Shown: one piece after another, positions 31,299 through 39,495 of the stretch
How positions within the stretch are numbered: position 1 is the stretch's first letter
How the letters are laid out: each line of letters opens with the position of its first letter
NCBI GenBank assembly: GCA_017464245.1
Contig: JAFUDV010000056.1
Coordinates: 1 to 44,597, forward strand
Reading direction: 5' to 3'
Length of the DNA stretch: 44,597 nucleotides
From: Bacteroidales bacterium
GTDB taxonomy: Bacteria; Bacteroidota; Bacteroidia; Bacteroidales; UBA932
The notes under the pieces: model-generated
Told to the model about the DNA's origin: nothing
What the model saw: only the letters and a program-made list of their open reading frames with translations
The model's database searches: none
Program-made: the position numbers and the translations under genes

Positions 31299-32963
31299 CT
31301 AGCTGATGAACTGGGCCTTGAGCAGCTCGATCTTCTCGGGGGCGTCGTCGCCCTTCGCGCCGAAGTAAAACTTGATCTTGGGCTCGGTGCCGGAAGGACG
31401 GACGGAGACGACGTCGCCGGCCGCGTTGAAGAACTGGAGGACGTTGGACTTCGGGAGTCCGGTCTCCTCGGGCTTGTTGTAATCGATGACCTTCACGAGC
31501 GGGCTGCCGGCGATCTCCTTGGGAGGGCAGGCGCGGTAGTCGGCCATGATCTTCTGGATTTCCTCGGCGCCGGTCTTGCCCTTGCGGACGATGTACACCA
31601 TCTTCTCCACGTACAGGCCGTACTCCTTGTACACCTTCTGGAGGAGCTGGTAAAGGGTCATGCCCTGGTCGGCGGCCCAGGCGGCGCACTCGGCCACGGC
31701 ACAGCCGGCGACCTGCGCGCACTTGTCGCGCACGAAGGAACCGAGGTTGAATCCATAGGATTCTTCGCCGCCGCAGATGAACGTGGACTTGCCTTCCTGG
31801 AGTTTCTGGATTTCGGCGATGTACTTGAAGCCGGTGAGGACGTTGTAGCACTTCACGCCGAAGTGTTCGCAGATGGCGGCGAGCAGTTCGGAGGTGACGA
31901 TGGTCTTGACGCAGTACTGGTTGCCGTCCAACTTGCCGAGCTCCTGCCAGCGGGTGAGGATGTAGTAGGTGAGGAAGCTCCAGGTCTGGTTGCCGGTGAG
32001 CTGGACCATCCTGCCTTCGTTGTCACGGACGGCGATGCCCAGGCGGTCGGCGTCCGGGTCGGTGGCGAGGACGAGGTCCGCGCCCACTTCGTCGGCCTTC
32101 TCCAGGGCCATCTTCATGGCCGCGGGCTCCTCCGGGTTCGGGGAGACGACCGTCGGGAAGTTGCCGTCGTTGACGTCCTGCTCGGGGACATGGATGACGT
32201 TCTTGAAGCCGATGCGGGCGAGGGCTTCGGGCATGAGCCTGACGCCGCAGCCGTGCAGCGGGGTATAGACGATCTTGAGGTCCGCGTGGCGGGCGACGGA
32301 TTCCGGGGACAGCATGAGGGAAAGCTGGTCCTTCAGGTAGCACTCGTCCACTTCGGCGCCCATGATCTCGATGCCGCCGGGGACGATCCCCTCGGCCGGG
32401 GTGAAGCGGACGTCGGCCGGGTCCTCGATCTTCGCGACCTCGGCGACGATGTCCTTGTCCACGGGAGCGGTGATCTGGCCGCCGTCGCTCCAGAAGACCT
32501 TGTATCCGTTATACTCCTTGGGATTGTGGCTGGCCGTGACCATGATGCCGGCGGTCGCGCCCTTGAAGCGGATGGCGTAGCTGAGTTCCGGAGTGGGACG
32601 CAGGGCGTCGAACAGGTACACGTGGATGCCGTTGTTGGAGAGGACGTCGGCGGAAATCTCGGCGAACAGGCGGGAATTGTTGCGGCTGTCGTGGGAGATG
32701 CAAACGCTGGCCGGGCCGGCGATATGCTGCTTGATGTAGTTTGCAAGGCCCTGGGTGGCCATGCCCACCGTGTACTTGTTCATCCGGTTGGTGCCCACGC
32801 CCATGATGCCGCGAAGACCGCCGGTGCCGAATTCGAGGTTCCGGTAGAAGGCATCCTCCAGGCCTACGGGATCGGTTTCCTGCAGTTTGCGGACTTCCGC
32901 CTTGGTCTCAGCGTCGAAGTTTCCTTCGAGCCAGCTCTTGACCACTTCCTTGTAATCTTTCAT
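31299..32963 (-). CDS. Phosphoglucomutase/phosphomannomutase family enzyme
   Basis: A 554-residue alpha-D-phosphohexomutase that interconverts hexose 1- and 6-phosphates. The four family sites are present: the catalytic phosphoserine loop in TASHNPKEYNGYKVFWSDGG, metal loop ATDPDADRLGIAV, sugar loop CGGEESYGFNLG, and phosphate-binding RPSGTEPKIKFYF. The N-terminus FGTGGLRGIMGVGTNRMN is the usual start of the first domain. Its size fits the Bacteroidetes phospho-sugar mutase (PgcA-like) rather than the shorter PMM/GlmM group. ATG 32963 is preferred to an alternative start at 32993. It has its own promoter, divergent from the methyltransferase. Confidence 0.94.
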   Translation of the reverse strand: MKDYKEVVKSWLEGNFDAETKAEVRKLQETDPVGLEDAFYRNLEFGTGGLRGIMGVGTNRMNKYTVGMATQGLANYIKQHIAGPASVCISHDSRNNSRLFAEISADVLSNNGIHVYLFDALRPTPELSYAIRFKGATAGIMVTASHNPKEYNGYKVFWSDGGQITAPVDKDIVAEVAKIEDPADVRFTPAEGIVPGGIEIMGAEVDECYLKDQLSLMLSPESVARHADLKIVYTPLHGCGVRLMPEALARIGFKNVIHVPEQDVNDGNFPTVVSPNPEEPAAMKMALEKADEVGADLVLATDPDADRLGIAVRDNEGRMVQLTGNQTWSFLTYYILTRWQELGKLDGNQYCVKTIVTSELLAAICEHFGVKCYNVLTGFKYIAEIQKLQEGKSTFICGGEESYGFNLGSFVRDKCAQVAGCAVAECAAWAADQGMTLYQLLQKVYKEYGLYVEKMVYIVRKGKTGAEEIQKIMADYRACPPKEIAGSPLVKVIDYNKPEETGLPKSNVLQFFNAAGDVVSVRPSGTEPKIKFYFGAKGDDAPEKIELLKAQFIS

Positions 32964-32998
32964 GTGTCTATGTGTTTTTAGTGTTATTGCCAATCATA

Positions 32999-33006
32999 CA
33001 AATATA
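32999..33006 (-). promoter_or_regulatory. -7 box TATATTTG for the phosphohexomutase
   Basis: Exact TAnnTTTG match on the minus strand, 35 nt before the ATG. It is back to back with the methyltransferase promoter; the boxes are 12 bp apart. Confidence 0.7.
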
Positions 33007-33018
33007 AGGATTATTGCT

Positions 33019-33026
33019 TATTTTTG
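33019..33026 (+). promoter_or_regulatory. -7 box TATTTTTG for the methyltransferase
   Basis: Exact TAnnTTTG. ATG codons at 33029 and 33035 follow at 2 and 8 nt, so the mRNA is probably leaderless with start at 33035. Confidence 0.7.
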
Positions 33027-33034
33027 CAATGCAA

Positions 33035-34351
33035 ATGACGTTCTCCGATTTCATATTGCAGCACGAAGGCGACGATCCGGTCCGCCTCCTTCTCTCCAGG
33101 GACCGTTTCCCCGACGTGGACATGGACCTCGCAGCGACGACCCTGGAGGTGCGTTCCCGGCTCCGGACCAAGGTCCCGGAGTGGTACGCCGTCCCGTCAC
33201 TGGTTTATCCTTACCGGCTCTCCGGCGAACAGTGCAGTTCAAGTGAGACCGCCAGGTATAAGGCAATGGTTTGCGGGAGCAGTTTGGTCCCCGAACCGTC
33301 GCTTTGCGACCCCTCCCCTAAATGGGCCCCACCCGCGTTTGTGGCCGCGGGTGGCCACAGGGTCGGGGACCAAACCGCTCCCGCAAATGATCGTTTGAGA
33401 ATTGCTGATCTGACCGGGGGAATGGGGGTGGATGCGTGGGCGTTCGCGCAAGTTGCCACGGAGGTGCTGTATAATGAGATGAAGGTGGAGTTGGCGAATG
33501 CGACGGAATTGAATTTCAGGGAGTTGGGGGTGAAGAACGTGCGGTTCCGGAATGAAAGGGTGGAGCCGGGGAAGGTGCGGGAAGTGCTCGATGGGTTCGA
33601 GCCGGATGTCATTTTCCTGGATCCGGCGCGTCGGGCGGAGGACGGACGGAAGGTGTTCCTCATCGAGGACTGCCAGCCGGATGTGCTGACGCTGCTTCCG
33701 GAGCTTTTCGCGGCGAGCCGGTTCGTGCTGCTCAAACTTTCGCCGATGGCGGACATCACGATGGCCTGCAAGCGGCTCTCGCCTGTGCGGGAGGTGCATG
33801 TGGTGGCTGCAGGAGGGGAGTGCAAGGAACTGCTGTTCCTCCTGGACCGGGAATGGTCCGACACCCCTGTGACCTTCATTGTCGAAGGCGGCGCTGTGAT
33901 GGAGATTCTCGGTCAGGCCGGGAATGACGTGGCGTTTGGTCTCCCCATACCTGGGCAGTTTCTCTTCGAGCCCGGAAAGGCCCTGCTCAAGGCCGGGGCG
34001 TTCGATCTGCCTTGCGACCGGTTCGGATTGACCAAGGTGGGACAGCATACGCATCTGTATGTGGGTGGGGAGGTCCCGGAGCAATTGCGCCCGTTCGGAA
34101 AGGTGTTCGAAGTTCTGGAGGTGCTGCCCTTGAACAACCGGACGATGAAGGAGGCCGGGAAGCGCTGGCCGAAGGCAGAGGTGACGGCCCGGAACGTGCC
34201 CATGACCTCCGAGGTGCTGCGGAAGAAGACCGGCTGCGCCTCGGGCGGGGACATCCACCTGTTCGGCGTCCGGGCCGATGCCGCCACGGAGGCGGGCAAT
34301 TATTTGATAATAACCAAGAAATATCCATCTTCCAAAACAGATAGACCATGA
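33035..34351 (+). CDS. THUMP-like class I SAM-dependent methyltransferase with repeat-encoded insert
   Basis: A 438-residue cytosolic methyltransferase, probably acting on RNA, of the Bacteroidetes THUMP-like/PG_1098-type family. The N-terminal helical part holds EQCSSSETARYKA. The SAM-binding motif I is RIADLTGGMGVDAWAFA, and the catalytic-type motif is FLDPARR (the D-P-A-R-R of this family). GECKELLFLL and the C-terminal ferredoxin-like domain (GKVFEVLEVLPLNNRTMKEA) follow. Residues 79-118 do not belong to the family: they are encoded by a 118-bp palindromic repeat that enters between TARYKA and the SAM domain without breaking the frame. The end overlaps the CPBP gene start (ATGA). Start 33035 is chosen over 33029 because of the nearby -7 box. 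Confidence 0.85.
   Translation: MTFSDFILQHEGDDPVRLLLSRDRFPDVDMDLAATTLEVRSRLRTKVPEWYAVPSLVYPYRLSGEQCSSSETARYKAMVCGSSLVPEPSLCDPSPKWAPPAFVAAGGHRVGDQTAPANDRLRIADLTGGMGVDAWAFAQVATEVLYNEMKVELANATELNFRELGVKNVRFRNERVEPGKVREVLDGFEPDVIFLDPARRAEDGRKVFLIEDCQPDVLTLLPELFAASRFVLLKLSPMADITMACKRLSPVREVHVVAAGGECKELLFLLDREWSDTPVTFIVEGGAVMEILGQAGNDVAFGLPIPGQFLFEPGKALLKAGAFDLPCDRFGLTKVGQHTHLYVGGEVPEQLRPFGKVFEVLEVLPLNNRTMKEAGKRWPKAEVTARNVPMTSEVLRKKTGCASGGDIHLFGVRADAATEAGNYLIITKKYPSSKTDRP
33270..33387. repeat. 118-bp MITE-like inverted-repeat element inside a coding gene
   Basis: The ends TTTGCGGGAGC and GCTCCCGCAAA start a terminal inverted repeat of 25 bp with one mismatch (A/G at position 12), extendable to 28 bp with two. 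The interior holds three more palindromes: GTCGC-TTT-GCGAC, CCACCCGCG with CGCGGGTGG, and TGTGGCC with GGCCACA. It contains no transposase. It is open in the host gene frame and encodes residues 79-118 of the methyltransferase. No clear target-site duplication: ATG flanks both sides, which could be chance. Confidence 0.85.
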
Positions 34352-35181
34352 CAAGGACCGACACTTCTTTCTGGAAATGGCTCCTGCTTTTCATCGCGGG
34401 CTGCCTCCTGTTCCTTTTCGCATACGGATTCTCATCCGTTCCGACGGCCCTGGATGAGGCCATCGGCATGCCGGTCTGGTTGCAGGCCATCCTGTGTGCC
34501 CTGACTTCCGCCGGCGTGCTGGGGCTCTATGCGCTGTGGTGGAAATGGACCGAGAAGCGGGCGGCGGCGGACCTTCCCCTGCGCCGGCTGGCCGGGGATA
34601 CGGCCCTTGGCTTCGGCATCGGCATTCTCTTCTTCATCCTGGTGACGGGATGCATCGCCCTCCTGGGCGGATACCGCATCGATCGCATTTCCTGGGACTG
34701 GAATGCGCTGGTCAAGAGCCTGTTCATGTTCCTGGTCGTCGGAGTCGGGGAAGAGGTCCTGTTCCGCGGCATCGTGTTCCGGATGGTCGATGACCGGTGG
34801 GGGACCGCCGTCGGCCTCATCGCATCGGCCCTGATCTTCGGCTTCGTCCATATCACCAATGACAACGCTACGGTATGGTCCTCCCTGGCCATCGCCGTCG
34901 AGGCCGGCCTCCTGCTGGGTGCTGCCTATAAGTGGTCCGGCACCCTGTGGCTTCCCATCGGCATCCACTGGGCCTGGAACTACTTCCAGGGCCCGGTTTT
35001 CGGCTTTGCAGTCTCGGGAAACGGCACCCCGTCCCTCATCACCCCTGTCATCCAGGGTTCCGACTGGCTCACCGGCGGCTCCTTCGGCGCCGAAGCCTCG
35101 ATCCCCGCTTTCGTCCTGGGCCTCGCCCTCGCTATTTTGTTCTTGTATTCTCGGAAACGTACTGACGGCACCAGTCGGTAA
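34348..35181 (+). CDS. CPBP family intramembrane metalloprotease
   Basis: A 277-residue membrane protein with about eight hydrophobic segments (first WLLLFIAGCLLFLFAYGF). The ABI/CPBP motifs are GEEVLFRGIVFR (EExxxR), ALIFGFVHI (FxxxH), and IGIHWAWNYF (HxxxN/B). Relatives include the prenyl-endopeptidase Rce1 and bacteriocin-immunity proteins. Bacterial substrates are mostly unknown. The ATG overlaps the methyltransferase stop, so the genes are coupled. The last 50 nt overlap the 3' end of nth on the other strand, so the two mRNAs are complementary at their ends. Confidence 0.9.
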   Translation: MTRTDTSFWKWLLLFIAGCLLFLFAYGFSSVPTALDEAIGMPVWLQAILCALTSAGVLGLYALWWKWTEKRAAADLPLRRLAGDTALGFGIGILFFILVTGCIALLGGYRIDRISWDWNALVKSLFMFLVVGVGEEVLFRGIVFRMVDDRWGTAVGLIASALIFGFVHITNDNATVWSSLAIAVEAGLLLGAAYKWSGTLWLPIGIHWAWNYFQGPVFGFAVSGNGTPSLITPVIQGSDWLTGGSFGAEASIPAFVLGLALAILFLYSRKRTDGTSR

Positions 35182-35779
35182 GGGGACATTCCGCACATTT
35201 GGGGGCCCGGGCGGTGCAGGTATAGCGTCCGTGTAAGATGAGCCAGTGATGGGATTTCGCCCGGAGGTGCTCCGGAATGTGCCGCTCCAGGTCGCGTTCC
35301 ACCTCCAGGGGCGTCTTTCCGTCGGACAGCCCCAGCCGGTGCGAGACCCGGAAGACATGGGTGTCCACGGCAATGACGGGCTTGTCATAGACGATGGAGG
35401 CGATGACGTTCGCCGTCTTTCGTCCCACGCCGGGCAGGGTCATCAACGCGTCGATGTCGGAAGGGACTTCGCCGCCGAAATCGGCCAGCAGCTTCTGCGC
35501 CATGGCAATCAGGTGCTCCGTCTTGGAGTTCGGATAGGAAACGCTTTTCACATAGGGGAATACCTCATCGAAAGTAGCGGCCGCCAGGTCCTGGGGAGTG
35601 GAGAAGCGTTCGAACAGGGGAGGGGTGACAAGGTTTACCCGGCGGTCGGTGCACTGGGCCGACAGGATCACCGCCACGAGCAGCTGGAACGTGTCCGTAT
35701 AGTGGAGTTCGGTCTCCGCGACGGGCCGGTTGGCCTTGAACCAGCCGATTACGGCGGAAAAGCGTTCTTTCCGGGTCAT
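35132..35779 (-). CDS. nth: Endonuclease III (DNA glycosylase/AP lyase)
   Basis: A 215-residue base-excision-repair enzyme that removes oxidised pyrimidines. The helix-hairpin-helix with catalytic lysine is LPGVGRKTANVIA, and the catalytic Asp is in VDTHVFRVSHRLGL. The [4Fe-4S] cluster has the exact spacing C-x6-C-x2-C-x5-C (CTARAPKCAECPLTDWC). The N-terminal segment LVAVILSAQCTDRRVN is also conserved. Its ATG overlaps the stop of the ABC ATPase (ATGA). The 3' end overlaps CPBP by 50 nt. Confidence 0.97.
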   Translation of the reverse strand: MTRKERFSAVIGWFKANRPVAETELHYTDTFQLLVAVILSAQCTDRRVNLVTPPLFERFSTPQDLAAATFDEVFPYVKSVSYPNSKTEHLIAMAQKLLADFGGEVPSDIDALMTLPGVGRKTANVIASIVYDKPVIAVDTHVFRVSHRLGLSDGKTPLEVERDLERHIPEHLRAKSHHWLILHGRYTCTARAPKCAECPLTDWCRQYVSENTRTK

Positions 35780-36477
35780 ATCGTCAGGTCCAGGTCGAAG
35801 GTGTTGTCTTCGAAAAGCTCCTCGCAGTGCTCGTCGGCGCAGGAAAAGACGCGCCCGGGATACCGTTCGAAGATGGAACGGTTATGGGTGACCATGACGA
35901 TGGCGGTGCCGTCCTCGTTGAGTTTCCTCAGGAGTTTCTGGATGCCGTCGGCCGTTTCACCGTCCAGGTTGCCCGTAGGCTCGTCGGCGATGATGACCTG
36001 GGGCTTGTTCAGCAGGGCGCGGGCGATGGCGATGCGCTGCTGCTCGCCGCCGGAAAGCTGGTGCGGCATCTTGTGGGCCTTGGTCTCCATGCCTACGTCC
36101 TCGAGGACCTCGGTGATCCGGGAGGCGATTCCGCTGCGGTCCTTCCAGCCGGTGGCGCGCAGGACGAACTCCAGGTTCGCCTCCACGCTGCGGTCCATCA
36201 GCAGCTGGAAGTCCTGGAACACTACGCCCAGGCGCCGACGCAGCATCGGTATGTCTTTTGTACGGATTCCCCGGAGGTTGAATCCGCAGACGGTCCCTTC
36301 GCCGCTCAGCAGGCGGTTCTCCGCCGTCATCGTGCGGATGATGGAGGTCTTTCCGGTGCCCACCTTGCCAACGATATAGACGAAGTCGCCCGGATGGATG
36401 GCCATGTCCAGGCCGTAGATGACGACGTTCTCCCCGTTGAGGATATCGGCGCCGCTGAATCGGATGATGGGTTCCAT
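35776..36477 (-). CDS. FtsE-like ABC transporter ATP-binding protein
   Basis: A 233-residue ABC ATPase. Walker A is GKVGTGKTS, the Q-loop is VVFQDFQLL, the signature is LSGGEQQRIAIARALL, Walker B is VIIADEP with the D-loop GNLDGE, and the switch histidine is MVTHNRS. The sequence pattern (MLRRRLGVVFQDFQLLMDRS, ADEPTGNLD) is that of FtsE and the MacB/LolD group. FtsE with FtsX controls cell-wall hydrolases at the septum. No FtsX permease is adjacent; instead nth follows with a 4-nt overlap, so identity as FtsE is likely but not proved. ATG 36477 is chosen because upstream sequence lacks family similarity. It has its own promoter. Confidence 0.88.
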   Translation of the reverse strand: MEPIIRFSGADILNGENVVIYGLDMAIHPGDFVYIVGKVGTGKTSIIRTMTAENRLLSGEGTVCGFNLRGIRTKDIPMLRRRLGVVFQDFQLLMDRSVEANLEFVLRATGWKDRSGIASRITEVLEDVGMETKAHKMPHQLSGGEQQRIAIARALLNKPQVIIADEPTGNLDGETADGIQKLLRKLNEDGTAIVMVTHNRSIFERYPGRVFSCADEHCEELFEDNTFDLDLTI

Positions 36478-36499
36478 TGCGTTTTTGGACTGTATAGGA

Positions 36500-36507
36500 C
36501 AAAGATA
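36500..36507 (-). promoter_or_regulatory. -7 box TATCTTTG for the FtsE-like/nth operon
   Basis: Exact TAnnTTTG on the minus strand, 22 nt before the ATG. It is divergent from the TPR promoter. Confidence 0.7.
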
Positions 36508-36521
36508 ATCAGAAAATTTCG

Positions 36522-36529
36522 TAAATTTG
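36522..36529 (+). promoter_or_regulatory. -7 box TAAATTTG for the TPR/barrel operon
   Basis: Exact TAnnTTTG match, 19 nt before the ATG at 36549. Confidence 0.68.
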
Positions 36530-36548
36530 TAAAATAATAACCTTGACG

Positions 36549-39482
36549 ATGAAGAAAAGAACCATACTGGCCGCCGCGGCCGCTCTCCTGGTTGCCGCAG
36601 CCTCCGCCCAGACCCCGGAATACCGCCGGGCCGTGGAACTCTACGAAGGCGGCATGTATGCCGAGGCCGCCCGCCTGTTCGCCGGCCTTCCCGGCAGCGA
36701 GGCCGAGGGATACGCCGCCCTGTGCGCCATCGAGCAGCGAACGCCCGGCTACGAAGCCATTGCCGAATCATTCCTGGACCGCTGGCCCGAATCCCTCCTG
36801 GTCCCCCAGGTGAATTTCCGCTGGGGACAGGACCTTTTCGACCGTGGGCTGTATGAGGATGCCGCGTACCGTTTCGGCTGTGTTTCCCAGGAGGAACTCT
36901 ATCCCGCCCAGGTCTCCGAATTCGCCTATAAGAAGGCCTACAGCTCTTTCGGTGCCGGCGACCTTTCCCTCGCCCGGATGCAGTTCCAGAAGATGCAGTC
37001 ACTGCCTTATTCCGACTATACCGCTCCTTCCGAGTATTCGCTGGGATATGTGTGCTACTCCCAGGGCGACTTCCGCGAAGCGGCCGACTGGTTCGCCAAG
37101 TCCGCGGCCGACCCCCGCTTCACCCAGCTGGCGAACTACTACATCCTCGAATGCCGGTTCATGGAGAAGGACTACGACTATGTCGTGAAGTTCGGCGAAG
37201 ACCTTTTCGGCAAGGTCCCGGAGGACCGTCAGCCGCATCTGGCACGGATCATGAGCGAGTCCTACCTGGTCCTCGGCGATACGGAAAAGGCCCGTTCCTA
37301 CTACCAGAAGAACCTCGAGAGCAAGGCTGTCCGCAACCGGTCGGACTATTTCCATGCCGGCTCCGTGATGTATGGCGTGAAGGACTGGCAGGGCGCTGTG
37401 GACAACTTTTCCCAGATGCCCGAGCGTACGGATTCCCTGGGCCAGATCGCGAACTACCAGATGGGGTACAGCTACATCCAGCTCCGGAACAAGGTGGCTG
37501 CGATGGAGGCCTTCAAGGACGCCGCGGCCCTGGGCTACGACAAGGAGATCCAGGAGGATGCGTATTTCAACTATGCGAAACTTGCCTTCGACCTGAACGG
37601 TGACGTCTCCGCCTTCAACGACTACATGAAGCGCTACGACGCCCTGGCGAAGGGCGACCAGATCTACAGCTACATGGCGATGGCCGCCCTGGCGAACCAT
37701 GACTACGAGGCCGCCGTGGAGGCTTACGACAATATCGACGAACTGGATCCCCGGATGCAGTCCAACTACATGAAGGCCTATTTCCTCCGGGGCCAGCAGC
37801 TCATCGAGAAGGGCTCCTGGCGGGATGCCGTGCCGCGCCTGAAGGCGGCAGCCTACTACAGTTCCCGTCACGACCCGTTCAACCAGCTTTCCCGCTACTG
37901 GGCGGCTGAATCCAGTTTCCGGGACGAGAAGTACGACGATGCCCGCAACGTGCTGATGGACCTGTACAACCTGTCGGCCCTGGACGGCAAGCCGGAAGGA
38001 GACCTCATTCCCTACAACATCGCCTACACCTACTTCAAACAGGGGGACTATCCCGCTGCCCTGAAGTGGTTCAACAACTTCCTGGAAGGCCGTCACGACG
38101 CCTTCGGGGCCGATGCTGAGACACGCATCGGCGACTGCTACTTCTTCCAGAAAGACTATACGACCGCCATCGCCGCCTTCGAGCGCAAGCTCGCCGACTA
38201 TCCGGATGCCGATGACATCTATCCGTATTTCCGCGCCGGCGTGGCGTCCGGCCTGGTCCGTGACTTCCCGCGCAAGGTCCGGTTCCTGGAGCGGGTGAAA
38301 CAGGCTTCACCGTCCGCCCCGTATTACTCCGAGGCGATGTACGAACTGGGGCGGGCCTATGTCTCCGTCGGGGAAGAGGAGGACGCCGTCCGCGCCTTCC
38401 GGACTCTCCGCACTGCGACGACGGATCCCGAATATGCCACGAAAGCCCTCCTCGAGCTGGCGATGATCGCCCGCAACGGCGGGAACGATTCCCAGGCCCT
38501 GGCCTACTACAAGCAGGTGGCCGAACAGGGCGGGGACCATGCCGACGACGCGCTGCTCGCCATCGAGTCCATCTACCGTACCCGTCAGGAGCCCGACGCC
38601 TATCTCGCCTATGTCAACAGCCTGGGCGACAAGGCTTCCCGTACCGATGCCCAGAAGGAGGACGTGTATTTCGGAACGGCCGAGGAGATCTTCCTGGCCG
38701 GCAACTATGCGAAGGCCGAATCGACCTTCCGCAGCTATCTCGAAAAGTATCCGGAAGGGGCCAAGGTGCCCCAGGCCGAGTTCTACCTGGCCGAGAGCTA
38801 CCGTGGCCTCGGCGACAAGGAGAAAGCCTGCGACCACTATGTCGCTGCCCTGGACAAGGGACTGGACGGCTCTTTCCTGGAAACGGCCTGCCTGCACTAT
38901 GGCGACCTTGCCTATTCCCTGGGCCGTTACGGAAAGGCCTATGGCGCCTACAGGAAGCTCAGGGACGTGGCGCGGCTGGAAGACAACCGCCTCGCCGCCG
39001 ACATGGGCCTGATGCGCTCCGCTTTCCGCGCCCGTGAGTATGCCGATGCGATCGATGCTTCCGGCAGTATCCGTTCCAACCGCCAGGCGACGGCCGCCCA
39101 GCGCCGGGAGGCCGAGTATGTCCGCGCGAAGTCCTGTCTCGGGATGAGCCGTCGTGCGGAGGCCTACGGTATCTTCGAGCAGCTGGCCAAGGAACCTTCC
39201 ACCGCGGAAGGCGCCGAGTCCGCCTATCTGATCATCCAGGACCAGTTCGACCGGGCCGATTTCGCCGGCATCGAGGAGAAAGTCTATGATTTCGCGGCCA
39301 AGGCCGGCGGCCAGAACTACTGGCTGGCAAAGGCTTTCATCGTCCTCGGCGACACCTTCGCGGAGAACGGCAACATGGCCCAGGCCAAGGCGACCTTCGA
39401 GAGCATCAAGTCCGGCTACACCCCGTACGGACCCGAGGACGAGGTGCTGGACCAGGTCAACCTCAGGCTCAAGAAACTTTAA
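36549..39482 (+). CDS. Large periplasmic tetratricopeptide repeat protein
   Basis: A 977-residue exported protein: signal peptide MKKRTILAAAAALLVAAASA, then repeats over the whole length. The TPR/Sel1-like pattern is visible as successive helix pairs with A-x-x-x-F and Y-x-x-A signatures. Examples are GGMYAEAARLFAGLPG, DYTTAIAAFERKLADYPDAD, GNYAKAESTFRSYLEKYPEG and GRYGKAYGAYRKLRDVAR; the loops often carry P-x-x-P or YPE-like ends as in BamD/YbgF repeats. This suggests a periplasmic scaffold that binds envelope proteins. It has no enzymatic motif. The outer-membrane barrel gene starts 13 nt downstream, so the two are very likely partners (inference). The ATG at 36549 replaces a TTG at 36543. 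Confidence 0.9.
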   Translation: MKKRTILAAAAALLVAAASAQTPEYRRAVELYEGGMYAEAARLFAGLPGSEAEGYAALCAIEQRTPGYEAIAESFLDRWPESLLVPQVNFRWGQDLFDRGLYEDAAYRFGCVSQEELYPAQVSEFAYKKAYSSFGAGDLSLARMQFQKMQSLPYSDYTAPSEYSLGYVCYSQGDFREAADWFAKSAADPRFTQLANYYILECRFMEKDYDYVVKFGEDLFGKVPEDRQPHLARIMSESYLVLGDTEKARSYYQKNLESKAVRNRSDYFHAGSVMYGVKDWQGAVDNFSQMPERTDSLGQIANYQMGYSYIQLRNKVAAMEAFKDAAALGYDKEIQEDAYFNYAKLAFDLNGDVSAFNDYMKRYDALAKGDQIYSYMAMAALANHDYEAAVEAYDNIDELDPRMQSNYMKAYFLRGQQLIEKGSWRDAVPRLKAAAYYSSRHDPFNQLSRYWAAESSFRDEKYDDARNVLMDLYNLSALDGKPEGDLIPYNIAYTYFKQGDYPAALKWFNNFLEGRHDAFGADAETRIGDCYFFQKDYTTAIAAFERKLADYPDADDIYPYFRAGVASGLVRDFPRKVRFLERVKQASPSAPYYSEAMYELGRAYVSVGEEEDAVRAFRTLRTATTDPEYATKALLELAMIARNGGNDSQALAYYKQVAEQGGDHADDALLAIESIYRTRQEPDAYLAYVNSLGDKASRTDAQKEDVYFGTAEEIFLAGNYAKAESTFRSYLEKYPEGAKVPQAEFYLAESYRGLGDKEKACDHYVAALDKGLDGSFLETACLHYGDLAYSLGRYGKAYGAYRKLRDVARLEDNRLAADMGLMRSAFRAREYADAIDASGSIRSNRQATAAQRREAEYVRAKSCLGMSRRAEAYGIFEQLAKEPSTAEGAESAYLIIQDQFDRADFAGIEEKVYDFAAKAGGQNYWLAKAFIVLGDTFAENGNMAQAKATFESIKSGYTPYGPEDEVLDQVNLRLKKL

Positions 39483-39495
39483 ACAGACGATTACG

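Noticed and set aside
33267-33389. ATG on both sides of the 118-bp element as a target-site duplication
   Set aside because: A 3-bp match is expected by chance, and element plus duplication would be 121 bp, which does not preserve the frame by itself.
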